The notes below the pieces were generated by a model. It searched no databases, was not told the origin of the DNA, and saw only the letters and a list, made by a program, of their open reading frames with translations. This document shows, one piece after another, positions 8,543 through 15,735 of a stretch of 22,381 nt of DNA. The DNA lies in NCBI GenBank assembly GCA_028280205.1, contig JANQME010000063.1:1-22381 (forward strand). The letters are read 5' to 3'. Each line of letters opens with the position of its first letter. Positions within the stretch are counted from its first letter, which is position 1. The position numbers and the translations under genes were made by a program. Source of the DNA: Longimicrobiales bacterium (GTDB lineage: Bacteria > Gemmatimonadota > Gemmatimonadetes > Longimicrobiales > Gaopeijiaceae).

Positions 8543-8938
8543 ATGAATACGCACATCGTGAAACACGCACGGATCCGTACTCCCGCGCTGTTCGCACTCG
8601 CCCTGATCGCCGGCGCGGCCACATGGGCGCCCCGTCACTTCACGCTCGCCAGGTCGTTACCCTCGGCCGATGCGACGGTGGCCTCGCCCGCGCACCTGCA
8701 GCTCTGGTTCACCCAGGCCCCCCAGGAGGGTTCGGTGAGCATCCGGCTCATCGACGCGGCCGGCGATGCGGTCGACACCGGGGAGCCCGTGCGCAGCGCA
8801 GAAGACGCGAAGCTCATGGAGGTCGAGGTCGGCCACACGCTCTCGGCGGGCGCCTACACGGTCGCGTGGCGGGGCATCGGCGACGACGGCCACGTGGTGC
8901 GCGACGACTTCGTCTTCACGGTCCAGGCGGAGCGCTGA
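8543..8938 (+). CDS. copC: CopC-like periplasmic copper-binding protein
   Basis: The protein has 131 residues, typical of CopC. A signal-like segment (about 14-28) is followed by RHFTLARSLPSADATVASP, which aligns with the CopC start where a mature N-terminal His binds Cu(II); H32 is the candidate here. The beta-sandwich core ends in the diagnostic block AGAYTVAWRGIGDDGHVVRDDFVFTV (split as AYTVAWR at 104-110 and DDGHVVRDDF at 114-123), where H117 matches the second conserved copper ligand. Met-rich Cu(I) sites are absent, so this would be a Cu(II)-only type. CopC scavenges or delivers copper in the periplasm, often with the CopD membrane protein; no copD is visible. A GAGGAG Shine-Dalgarno lies 7-8 bases before the ATG. 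Confidence 0.85.
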   Translation: MNTHIVKHARIRTPALFALALIAGAATWAPRHFTLARSLPSADATVASPAHLQLWFTQAPQEGSVSIRLIDAAGDAVDTGEPVRSAEDAKLMEVEVGHTLSAGAYTVAWRGIGDDGHVVRDDFVFTVQAER

Positions 8939-8965
8939 CCGCGAAGTGACCTACCGGGCGCGTGG

Positions 8966-8989
8966 GCGGACCGGCCGGCGCCGGTCCGC
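8966..8989. terminator. Bidirectional stem-loop between convergent copC-like and dehydrogenase genes
   Basis: GCGGACCGG (8966-8974) and CCGGTCCGC (8981-8989) form a perfect 9-bp stem with the 6-base loop CCGGCG. It lies 27 bases after the CopC-like stop and directly abuts the TAA of the minus-strand dehydrogenase (8992-8990), so it can serve both transcripts. There is no T-run. Confidence 0.6.
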
Positions 8990-9913
8990 TTACGCGCCGC
9001 GGGCGTCCTCCATGGCCGAGCGTAGCACTTCGGCGGATCGGTGGAGCCCGTCGCGCTCGGCCTCGTCCAGGTCGGGCTCGATGACGGAGCACGCGCCTCC
9101 CTCGCCTACGACGGTGGGGAGCGAAAGGGCGACGCCCTCGATTCCGGCCGCGCCCGACTGGACCGTGGACACCGTCAACACGCGGCGCTCGTCGTGCAGG
9201 ACGGCTCCGAGCAATTGTGCGGTCGCGAGCCCGATCGCGTGGTTCGTAGCGCCCTTGCGCCGGATGATCTCGTAGGCGGCGCGGCGGACCCGCTCGCCGA
9301 TCTGCTCTTCGCGTCCGGCCGACCAGCCCTCGGCCGCGCGCAGCACCCGTCCTCCGATGGAGGCCGTCGACCAGAGGCACACCGACGAGTCGCCGTGCTC
9401 GCCGACGACCTGCGCGTGGATCGAGCGGGGGTGCAGATCGAGCTCGGTGGCGAGCTCGTAGCGGAGGCGGGCCGTGTCCAGGAGTGTGCCCGTGCCGAGC
9501 ACCCGCGACGAGGGCAGGCCTGCGCTCTCGACGATCACCCGTGTGAGCACGTCGACCGGGTTCGTGACGACGACCACGACGCCGCCGTACTTCGAGAGCG
9601 CTGCCCCGAGCTCGGTCGCCAGGGCGTAGTTGTCGCGCAGCAGCTCGAGCCGACTCTCACCGGACGTCCCACCACGGCCCGCACACAGCACGACGGCATC
9701 CGTGCGCTCGGCGATCTCGTCGAGCCCTGCGGCGCGCACGTCGGCGTCCGTCCGGTAGAACAGCGACCCGTGGTCGAGGTCCATCGCTTCGCCTTCGGCG
9801 ATCTCGGCGCGGACGTCGTGGAGCAGGAGCTCCGCCGCGACGCCGCGCTGAAGGGTCGACATCGCCACGGACGAGCCGACCCAGCCGATGCCGACGACTC
9901 CGATCCGGGACAC
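8990..9913 (-). CDS. L-lactate/malate dehydrogenase family NAD-dependent 2-hydroxyacid dehydrogenase
   Basis: The protein has 307 residues, normal for the family. The Rossmann motif G8-I-G-W-V-G13 is followed by D33, which favours NAD over NADP. TNPVD (117-121), the DTARLR block with D146 and R149, and the catalytic His in GEHGDS (H173) are all intact; R88 in GESR fits the substrate-loop arginine. The residue that separates lactate (Gln) from malate (Arg) dehydrogenases should be at position 82, but a Gly sits there within CAGRGGTSGESR. The substrate is therefore open: lactate, malate or a bulkier 2-keto acid. The GTG start at 9913 has AGGAG about 9 bases upstream. It follows the outer-membrane protein gene by 39 bases on the same strand. 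Confidence 0.85.
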   Translation of the reverse strand: MSRIGVVGIGWVGSSVAMSTLQRGVAAELLLHDVRAEIAEGEAMDLDHGSLFYRTDADVRAAGLDEIAERTDAVVLCAGRGGTSGESRLELLRDNYALATELGAALSKYGGVVVVVTNPVDVLTRVIVESAGLPSSRVLGTGTLLDTARLRYELATELDLHPRSIHAQVVGEHGDSSVCLWSTASIGGRVLRAAEGWSAGREEQIGERVRRAAYEIIRRKGATNHAIGLATAQLLGAVLHDERRVLTVSTVQSGAAGIEGVALSLPTVVGEGGACSVIEPDLDEAERDGLHRSAEVLRSAMEDARGA

Positions 9914-9952
9914 GAACGCTCGCTCCTGCTCAGTGGGTCGGGTGGGCCCGGA

Positions 9953-10573
9953 TCAGAAGCTCACGCCGAGCGAGAGGACGAAGGTCGGCACGACCGCCGA
10001 CTCGCGCTGCTCGCCTTCGCCCAGGAAGAAGGTGGGCACCTGGAAGCGCAAGTCGGCCGCCTCGTTGAAGCGATGTCCGATCCCGAAGTTGAGGATCAGT
10101 CCGCCGGTCGTGCCATCCTCTTCCTGGAAGCTCCCGCCGCCCGGGAGCGGTGACCCGAGTGAGGTGTCCGTGGGACTCTCCTCACGCCACGACACGTTGA
10201 AGGCCCCCACGCCGGCGCCTGCCACGAAATACGGCCCCGGGATCTCCAGGGAGTGGCGGAAGAGGTAGTTGGCGATGGCCGCGACGACGAAGATGTCCGT
10301 CGTCTCGAAGTAGTCGTTGAAGCCGTTGTTGCTCTCCTCGTCGAACGAACCGTAGAAGAGGTTCAGCCCGAGCTCGAGCGCGTTGCCCGCCGACTGAGGA
10401 AGCGTGTAGTTCGCGGTGCCGCCGAGCGCGATGCCGCCGGTCACGTCGGTACCCGCGCCGAAGCGGACGCCGAAGGTGCCCTGCGCGGTGGCGTCCTCCG
10501 TCGAGAGAAGGCCGAGAAGCAGGAGCGTGGCGGCGAGGGTCGGAGTGCGCCGGATCGGGCGGCGGTGGGGCAC
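9953..10573 (-). CDS. Outer-membrane beta-barrel-like protein
   Basis: The protein has 206 residues. The N terminus has a basic stretch (PHRRPIRRTP), a Leu/Ala hydrophobic core and a cleavage-like ATA/QG junction near residue 30, so it is probably secreted by Sec. The mature part alternates hydrophobic and polar residues in repeated strands (FGVRFGAGTDVTGG, NALELGLNLFYGSF, PYFVAGAGVGAFNVSW, GLILNFGIGHRF) and ends VLSLGVSF, with a terminal Phe as in many barrel proteins recognised by BamA. It resembles small OmpW/porin-family barrels in size, but I cannot assign a family. The GTG at 10573 has a GAGGAG Shine-Dalgarno 7 bases away; the longer upstream frame is basic low-complexity sequence and is not used. 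Confidence 0.75.
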   Translation of the reverse strand: MPHRRPIRRTPTLAATLLLLGLLSTEDATAQGTFGVRFGAGTDVTGGIALGGTANYTLPQSAGNALELGLNLFYGSFDEESNNGFNDYFETTDIFVVAAIANYLFRHSLEIPGPYFVAGAGVGAFNVSWREESPTDTSLGSPLPGGGSFQEEDGTTGGLILNFGIGHRFNEAADLRFQVPTFFLGEGEQRESAVVPTFVLSLGVSF

Positions 10574-10819
10574 GGGAGTCTCCTCTGTGGGAAGGGGCGA
10601 ACGCTCCGGCCGCGGGGCCGGTGATCGACGAGCGGGTAGGCCGATCGAGCAGGAAGAACGGGCAACTGGTATCAAGGTATGGATTCGCACCTTCCTTCGC
10701 GCCGGTCGTGGGTCGGTTCATCCCCACGACCGCCCGCCGGCCGATCGGGGCATCCCTCCGACACGCCCGGGCCGCCTCCGTGGAGGGGTGCCGCCTGCCT
10801 CTCCACCGCCGAGTCTCGG
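10574..10819. other. Intergenic region, 246 bases, no gene seen
   Basis: This separates the minus-strand outer-membrane protein from the plus-strand small gene, so it should hold divergent promoters. The stretch 10663-10690 is relatively AT-rich and includes GGTATCAAGGTATGG, a short direct repeat of GGTAT. On the minus strand a TTGATA hexamer occurs there, but I see no matching -10. Reading frames through this region are Arg/Pro/Gly-rich and look non-coding. Confidence 0.5.
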
Positions 10820-11077
10820 ATGACGGAAGCCGATCCCGACGCATCCACGCGCATGGTCCTCGACCTCACCCCTCAGGAGTCGGATGCGTTGCGCCGCGAG
10901 GGTCTGCGTACCGGGCTGGGGCCGGAAGAGACGCTCCTCCACCTGGTGCGACGAGTCCTTTGCCTCGGTGGGGAAAGCTCCGACGGCTTTGCGGACCTCG
11001 CCGACGTGTGGTCGCTGGAGGAGTTCGAGGCGCTCGAGCGGGTCACGGAGGTCTTCGAGGCGGAGCTCGACCCCTGA
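10820..11077 (+). CDS. Small hypothetical protein, possible ribbon-helix-helix fold
   Basis: The protein has 85 residues if it starts at ATG 10820, where the composition changes from Arg/Pro-rich to well-formed acidic/amphipathic protein. The segment RMVLDLTPQESDALRREGLRTG followed by PEETLLHLVRRVL reads as a strand and two helices, reminiscent of CopG-like DNA-binding proteins (residues about 11-45). The rest is an acidic helical tail (SLEEFEALERVTEVFEAELD). There is no toxin gene beside it and the ribosome-binding site is weak (GAG 6-8 bases upstream). A regulator or orphan antitoxin is possible; I do not recognise a named family. Confidence 0.5.
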   Translation: MTEADPDASTRMVLDLTPQESDALRREGLRTGLGPEETLLHLVRRVLCLGGESSDGFADLADVWSLEEFEALERVTEVFEAELDP

Positions 11078-11137
11078 GGTCCCCTTGCGGTGGCGCTTTG
11101 GGCGCACCCGATCGTGGATGGCGCATAGCGGCAACCA

Positions 11138-11171
11138 TTTCTACTTTGTATGAGTCACTACATTGTAGAAA
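11138..11171. promoter_or_regulatory. Probable PadR operator (imperfect palindrome)
   Basis: TTTCTACTTTGTA (11138-11150) and TACATTGTAGAAA (11159-11171) form 13-bp inverted arms with 11 of 13 positions paired, around an 8-base spacer. It lies 24 bases before the PadR ATG in a distinctly AT-rich patch. PadR-type regulators bind comparable long palindromes and commonly repress their own operon; that this one is bound is inferred. Confidence 0.65.
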
Positions 11172-11195
11172 CCAATCGCGATGCGGGAGGACGGG

Positions 11196-11546
11196 ATGGG
11201 ACGGGATGGATCGCTGGGCGCCTTCGAAGAGCTCGTGCTGCTCGCGGTGCTTCGGGGTCGGGGCAAGGCGTACGGGATGACGGTGCGGCGGGAGATCGTG
11301 GAGCGGTCGGGCCGATCGGTCTCGATCGGCGCGGTGTATGCCACACTCGAGCGTCTGGAGAAGAAGGGGCTGGTCGACTCTTCGCTCGTCGAGGGGAACG
11401 ATGCCCGACGAGGTCGTGCCCGGCGGTACTTCCGGGTGCTGCCGGCCGGCGTGGATGCGCTCGAGCGGACCCGGGCGGGTCGTGCCGGGCTGTGGGAGGG
11501 TGTGGATCTCGACGCCGCCGCAGCCCATGCCGAGGAGGCCGGGTGA
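11196..11546 (+). CDS. PadR-family transcriptional regulator
   Basis: The protein has 116 residues. The winged-helix domain is clear: ELVLLAVLRGRGKAYGMTVRR near residues 12-32, recognition-helix region SIGAVYATLERLEKKGLV (48-65), and the wing around ARRGRARRYFRVLPAG. It has only a short C-terminal helix, as in the PadR subfamily 2 regulators that sit before orphan MacB-like permeases. I chose ATG 11196 because GGGAGG (11185-11190) is correctly spaced and the protein then opens MGRDGSLG, like many relatives; ATG 11181 would add five residues. Its stop overlaps the permease GTG as GTGA. It probably represses this two-gene operon and responds to an unknown ligand. Confidence 0.9.
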   Translation: MGRDGSLGAFEELVLLAVLRGRGKAYGMTVRREIVERSGRSVSIGAVYATLERLEKKGLVDSSLVEGNDARRGRARRYFRVLPAGVDALERTRAGRAGLWEGVDLDAAAAHAEEAG

Positions 11547-14191
11547 GCGGGGACGCGGGTGGGCCGGGCCACTCGGACCGCTCCGGAACGCCCCGGCCGC
11601 CCCGCTGGTCTCGAGCACTCCTCCAACGGCTCGAGCGCCCGTCCGACTGCGGTACGCTCGTCGGAGACCTCGATGAGGAGTACGTCCACTTCCAGCGCCC
11701 CCGGCTCGGCCGCCAAGGCGCTGACCGCTGGTATCGGGGTCAGGTGCTGCGCTCCGCGCCCGGTCTGCTGCTCCGGCGTCTCCGCTCCCCGTCCCGGAGG
11801 ACCGGCTCCGCGGCGCTCGGGACGGACCTCCGGGTGGCGATGCGCGTGCTCCGGCGTCGGCCCGCGTACGCCCTCGCCGTCGTCGTGACGCTGGCACTCG
11901 GACTCGGCATGAACTCGATGCTCTTCTCGGTCGTGCATGCGGTGCTGATGCGGCCGCTCCCGTACGCCGATTCGGAGCGGCTCGTGCGCCCGATGCCCGA
12001 CGACCTCTTCTTCCTGAGCACGCACGAAGCGGTCGAGCTCGAGATGCGCATGACGTCTTTCGAGAGCATAGCCGCGTGGGGGCGCTCTCTCTTCCTCTTC
12101 ACCCACGGCGGCGAGGCCGAGGAGGTTCGAGGCGCTCGGGTCGGGTGGAATCACTTCGACATGCTCGGCGTCGAGGCCGCCCTGGGCCGGACGTTCGTGG
12201 CCGACGACGCGGTCGGAGACGACGCCGTGGTGCTCGGCCACGGTCTGTGGACGCGCCACTTCGGAGCGGACCCCGCGATCGTCGGACGGACCGTCGAGCT
12301 CCAAGGGCGGGCGGTCCGCGTGGTGGGGGTGCTCGGTCCGGAGCACGTGCCGATCGAGTACGACTGGCAGGCGTGGCGAACGCTCCCGCTCGACCCCGAT
12401 CGGCTACCGAACACGGGGCTCGCCGCGAACGCACGCCTTCGGGGCGGCGTCGGCCTCGAGCAGGCTCGCGACGAGCTCCGCACCGTCCTCGACGAGATCT
12501 GGCGCGAGGGTGGGTATGCGATGTCGGAGGAGGAGCGCGCCTCCGTGGACGTCGTGGCGCTGGACGACTGGCTGCTCGGCGACGCCCGGCGTCCGCTTCT
12601 GGCTCTCTTCGCCGCCGCGACCCTCCTGCTTCTCCTCGCCTGCGTGAACGTTTCGACCCTGGTCATCGCCCACGGCGGGAGCCGTGAGAGCGAGTTCGCC
12701 GTGCGTTTGGCGCTCGGGAGCGGCCGGCTGCGTCTCGGCCGTCAGCTCCTGCTCGAGGTCGGCCTGCTCGCGGGCTTCGGGGCGCTGCTGGCGCTCGCGG
12801 CGACGCGCGTCTCACTGGTCGGACTGGCCTCCCTCCTGCCGGCCGAGCTTCCACGCGCGGACGCGATCGAGGTAGGGCCCGAAGTGATGGCGTTCACCGC
12901 GCTCGCGGCGCTGTGCACGGTCCTGTTGACCGGAACGCTGCCGGCGTTGCGGGCCTCAGGTCGGCGGAGTGCTGGGTTGGCCGGAGCGGTCGGCCGCGGG
13001 AGCGGCACCCGCGCCCGGACTCGGACCCGCTTCATGCTCGTCGCCGGGCAGGCCGCACTCACGCTCGTGCTGACGGTGTCGGCCGTCCTCACGCTGCGTT
13101 CGCTCGCCACCCTGCGCGCCGTCGATCCGGGCTTCGACGCGATGGCGGTGGTCACGGTGCGGCCGTCTCCGCCGTCGGCGCGCTACCCGGAGCCCGAGGA
13201 CCTCTCGGCGTATTACCTGCAGCTCTCCGAGCGACTGGCCGCGCTCCCGGGCGTACGCGCTGTGGGCGGAATCCAGTTCCTGCCGATGACACCCGGCGGC
13301 TGGTGGGCGTCGTACAGGCCGGAGGGCACGGTGCCGGCCGACGAGGAGAGCCGTCCGAGCACCGCGATGCGTGTCGTGCGCGGGGCGTACTTCGAGGCGA
13401 TGGGCATCCCGCTGCTCGACGGCCGTCTCTTCGACCCTTCGGAGGAGCGTGGCGAGGGCGAGGCCGTGGCGTTGGTGAACCGGCGCTTCGAGGAAGAGGC
13501 CTTCGGCGGCGCGGCCGCGGTGGGGCGGAGCGTGGAGGTGCAGGGGCGCAACCGACGGATCGTCGGCGTCGTCGGGGACGTTCGGCAGAGCGACGTGCGC
13601 GAAGGCAGCCACGCGGAGATGTACGTCCCGTGGTCCGCCGCCCCGTGGCGACGCACACACCTCGTGGTCCGGTCGGACGGTGACGACACCGATGCGCTCC
13701 TCGCTGCCGTCACGCGGGAAGTCCGAGCTCAGGATGTCGGCGTCTCGATGCTCGGCCCTCGGCGGCTGCACCGGATCGTGGAAGGGACGTTCGCCGACAC
13801 GCGACTCCTGACCACCCTCCTGGCGCTCTTCGGCTCGACCGGGCTCGCGCTCGGAGCCGTCGGCGTCTACGGCGTGACCGCGCGGGCGGTCGCCGAGCGC
13901 CGACGCGAGCTGGGGATCCGAATCGCACTGGGTGCGGCGGGGGCCACCGTCGCCCGAGGCGCCCTGACGGAGGGGCTCCTTCCAGTGGCGCTCGGGCTGC
14001 TCCTCGGAGCCCCGGTCGCCCTCCTCGCCGGTCGCGGTCTCGAGGGAGCGCTGTACGGGGTGGACGCTTCCGATCCGTCTACACTCGCGAGCGCCGCCGC
14101 CCTCCTGATGCTCGTCAGCCTGCTGGCGCTGGTCGCCCCCGCGGTTCGGGCCTGGCGGACCGACCCTGCACGCAGCCTCCGGGAGGAGTGA
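11543..14191 (+). CDS. Orphan FtsX/MacB-like ABC permease with duplicated domains (ADOP type)
   Basis: The protein has 882 residues. A cytoplasmic prefix (about 20-90, with LVGDLDEEY) precedes the first membrane helix (YALAVVVTLALGLGMNS), a periplasmic MacB-core domain, and three FtsX helices near residues 350-470. A second copy follows: RFMLVAGQAALTLVLTVSAV, a second MacB-core domain, and three more helices ending PAVRAWRTDPARSLREE, a common ending in this family. Eight membrane segments in all. Such duplicated permeases occur with PadR regulators and no ATPase of their own. Their transported or signalled substrate is unknown; the family is often labelled macrolide export permease without proof. 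The GTG start at 11543 has GAGGAGG five bases upstream and is translationally coupled to padR. Confidence 0.9.
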   Translation: MSGDAGGPGHSDRSGTPRPPRWSRALLQRLERPSDCGTLVGDLDEEYVHFQRPRLGRQGADRWYRGQVLRSAPGLLLRRLRSPSRRTGSAALGTDLRVAMRVLRRRPAYALAVVVTLALGLGMNSMLFSVVHAVLMRPLPYADSERLVRPMPDDLFFLSTHEAVELEMRMTSFESIAAWGRSLFLFTHGGEAEEVRGARVGWNHFDMLGVEAALGRTFVADDAVGDDAVVLGHGLWTRHFGADPAIVGRTVELQGRAVRVVGVLGPEHVPIEYDWQAWRTLPLDPDRLPNTGLAANARLRGGVGLEQARDELRTVLDEIWREGGYAMSEEERASVDVVALDDWLLGDARRPLLALFAAATLLLLLACVNVSTLVIAHGGSRESEFAVRLALGSGRLRLGRQLLLEVGLLAGFGALLALAATRVSLVGLASLLPAELPRADAIEVGPEVMAFTALAALCTVLLTGTLPALRASGRRSAGLAGAVGRGSGTRARTRTRFMLVAGQAALTLVLTVSAVLTLRSLATLRAVDPGFDAMAVVTVRPSPPSARYPEPEDLSAYYLQLSERLAALPGVRAVGGIQFLPMTPGGWWASYRPEGTVPADEESRPSTAMRVVRGAYFEAMGIPLLDGRLFDPSEERGEGEAVALVNRRFEEEAFGGAAAVGRSVEVQGRNRRIVGVVGDVRQSDVREGSHAEMYVPWSAAPWRRTHLVVRSDGDDTDALLAAVTREVRAQDVGVSMLGPRRLHRIVEGTFADTRLLTTLLALFGSTGLALGAVGVYGVTARAVAERRRELGIRIALGAAGATVARGALTEGLLPVALGLLLGAPVALLAGRGLEGALYGVDASDPSTLASAAALLMLVSLLALVAPAVRAWRTDPARSLREE

Positions 14192-14245
14192 CCGCCGCTT
14201 TGTAACGATGTTCGTAGGCCGGCGAACCGTGCGGGCGCTACGTCG

Positions 14246-14440
14246 TCAGCACTCCTCCGGGATCCGGACGCCCGCGGCGTCGAGGCGGCGAGCCACATCC
14301 CAGATGACAGCGCCCGCGAACCAGTCGACCATGCGCTGGGGCTGGACCCCGAGCCCGACCTCGGGCACAGGCAGCCGGCCGCGGATGGCCCGCTCGACCG
14401 CAGGCCAGACGGTGTCGGCGATGTCTGCGCTCTTCCTCAT
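14246..14440 (-). CDS. Small hypothetical protein (64 residues)
   Basis: I do not recognise this protein. It begins MRKSADIADTVWPAVERAI and contains PEVGLGVQPQRMVDWFAGAVIWDVARRLDAAGVRIPEEC, quoted in part; it looks mostly helical and has a balanced composition unlike a random GC-rich frame. An excellent AGGAGG Shine-Dalgarno lies 8 bases before ATG 14440, which is the best evidence that it is translated; GTG 14449 is a poorer alternative because it overlaps that site. It lies 104 bases after the aldo/keto reductase on the same strand and converges on the permease gene. Confidence 0.6.
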   Translation of the reverse strand: MRKSADIADTVWPAVERAIRGRLPVPEVGLGVQPQRMVDWFAGAVIWDVARRLDAAGVRIPEEC

Positions 14441-14511
14441 CTTTCCCACCTCCTCTTCGTCCTACACTGAGATCGTGTTCCAGGCTCCTCGGTTGCGATG
14501 AGTACGATGCT

Positions 14512-14527
14512 CCCGAGGGGTATCGGG
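14512..14527 (-). terminator. Weak stem-loop downstream of the aldo/keto reductase
   Basis: CCCGA (14512-14516) and TCGGG (14523-14527) form a 5-bp stem with the loop GGGGTA, 18 bases beyond the reductase stop on the minus strand. No T-run follows, so it is only a weak candidate. Confidence 0.25.
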
Positions 14528-14544
14528 GGTGGGCTGGAAGAAGG

Positions 14545-15525
14545 CTACAGATTCAGCATCTGCATCGCGAACTCCGGGTAGCGCAGCCCGGCCGTCGCCC
14601 CGGGCGGCATGATCTCGTCGAGTCGCTGCAGGTCCCGTTCCTCGAGCTCCACGTCCGCGGCGGCGGCGTTCTCGTCGACCCGGTGGATCTTGCGCGTTCC
14701 GGGGATGGTGACGGTGTGCGGAGCCCGGGCGAGCACCCACGCGAGGGCGAGCTGCGCCGGCGTCACGCCCTTGTCGCTCGCCATCTCTTCGACGGCGGCG
14801 ACGAGGTCGAGGTTCTTCTGGAAGTTCTCGCCCTGGAAGCGCTCGTTGCCTCGGCGGAAGTCGTTCTCGTCCAGGTCGTCGATGCTCCTGATCTGGCCCG
14901 AGAGGAATCCCCGCCCGAGCGGGCTGTACGCCACGAAGGTGATGCCGAGCTCGCTTGTCAGCGCGAGGTGCTCGGCCTCCGGGTCGCGCGTCCAGAGGGA
15001 GTACTCGGTCTGGAGTGCCGAGATCGGGTGCACGGCGTGCGCACGGCGGATCGTGTCGGGGCCCGCCTCCGACAGCCCGAGGAAGCGGACCTTGCCCTCG
15101 TCCACCAGCCGGGACATCTCGCCGACGGTGTCCTCGATCGGCGTCTCGGGATCGACGCGATGCTGGTAGTAGAGATCGATCACGTCCACGCCGAGCCGCT
15201 TCAGGCTCCCTTCGGCCTGCCGGCGCACGTACTCGGGGCGCCCGTTCACCCCGGCGAAGCCCCCGTCCTCCGTGCGCACCACGCCGAACTTCGTCGCCAC
15301 GAACGCCTCGCTGCGGCGGTCACGCAGCGCCTCGCCGACGAGCTCCTCGTTGTGGCCGATACCGTACATGTCGGCCGTGTCGAGCAGGTTGACCCCCCTG
15401 TCCAGCGCGTGATGGATGACCTCGATGCTCTGCGCCAGGTCCGAGTCGCCGTAGAACTCCGACATCCCCATGCACCCGAGCCCGATCACCGAGACCTCGA
15501 CTCCTCCGATGGTCCTGTGCTTCAT
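14545..15525 (-). CDS. Aldo/keto reductase
   Basis: The protein has 326 residues, normal for the AKR superfamily. The catalytic tetrad is complete: D49 (LLDTADMYG), Y54, K79 (FVATKFG) and H122 (LYYQHRVD). The NADPH-binding C-terminal part contains the YSPLGRGFLSGQ block and TIPGTRK (about 275-281), which contacts the cofactor phosphate. It most resembles the bacterial AKRs that reduce aldehydes and small ketones in the cytosol. The gene is divergent from an AraC-type regulator, an arrangement seen for aldehyde-responsive reductases such as yqhC with yqhD/dkgA in Escherichia coli. Electrophile or aldehyde detoxification is therefore a reasonable inference, though no substrate is shown. Confidence 0.93.
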   Translation of the reverse strand: MKHRTIGGVEVSVIGLGCMGMSEFYGDSDLAQSIEVIHHALDRGVNLLDTADMYGIGHNEELVGEALRDRRSEAFVATKFGVVRTEDGGFAGVNGRPEYVRRQAEGSLKRLGVDVIDLYYQHRVDPETPIEDTVGEMSRLVDEGKVRFLGLSEAGPDTIRRAHAVHPISALQTEYSLWTRDPEAEHLALTSELGITFVAYSPLGRGFLSGQIRSIDDLDENDFRRGNERFQGENFQKNLDLVAAVEEMASDKGVTPAQLALAWVLARAPHTVTIPGTRKIHRVDENAAAADVELEERDLQRLDEIMPPGATAGLRYPEFAMQMLNL

Positions 15526-15615
15526 CGTCCGTTCCTCCCGTTCCTGTTCGATGGCTCCGTCCGCTTCCGACGGCGTGGAAGAACGCTACGCCCGGGTCGC
15601 CACGAGCCGAATACA

Positions 15616-15651
15616 CGATCGTCCGAAGGTCTTGTCCGATCCTCCGAAGGT
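15616..15651. promoter_or_regulatory. Tandem direct-repeat operator between AraC regulator and aldo/keto reductase
   Basis: CGATCGTCCGAAGGT (15616-15630) and CGATCCTCCGAAGGT (15637-15651) are identical at 14 of 15 positions and start exactly 21 bases apart, two helical turns. A partial third copy, CGATCCTTCG, is at 15690-15699. AraC-family proteins typically bind such direct repeats with each monomer using two major-groove contacts. A TTATAC hexamer (15685-15690) could be the -10 of the regulator promoter. Confidence 0.65.
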
Positions 15652-15735
15652 GCGCAGGCATCGCTACTCATATCTCCACATTCCTTATACGATCCTTCGC
15701 GCGGAGCCAAGAACGACTCAGCGGAGGGCGGGGCC

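Noticed and set aside
14208..14501. 97-codon plus-strand frame after the permease
   Set aside because: It has a Ser/Thr/Arg-rich composition with no ribosome-binding site, whereas the minus strand there has a well-spaced AGGAGG and plausible protein.
14683..15735. Extension of the AraC frame upstream to 14683
   Set aside because: It runs antisense through the aldo/keto reductase; the Shine-Dalgarno and conserved N terminus place the start at 15736.
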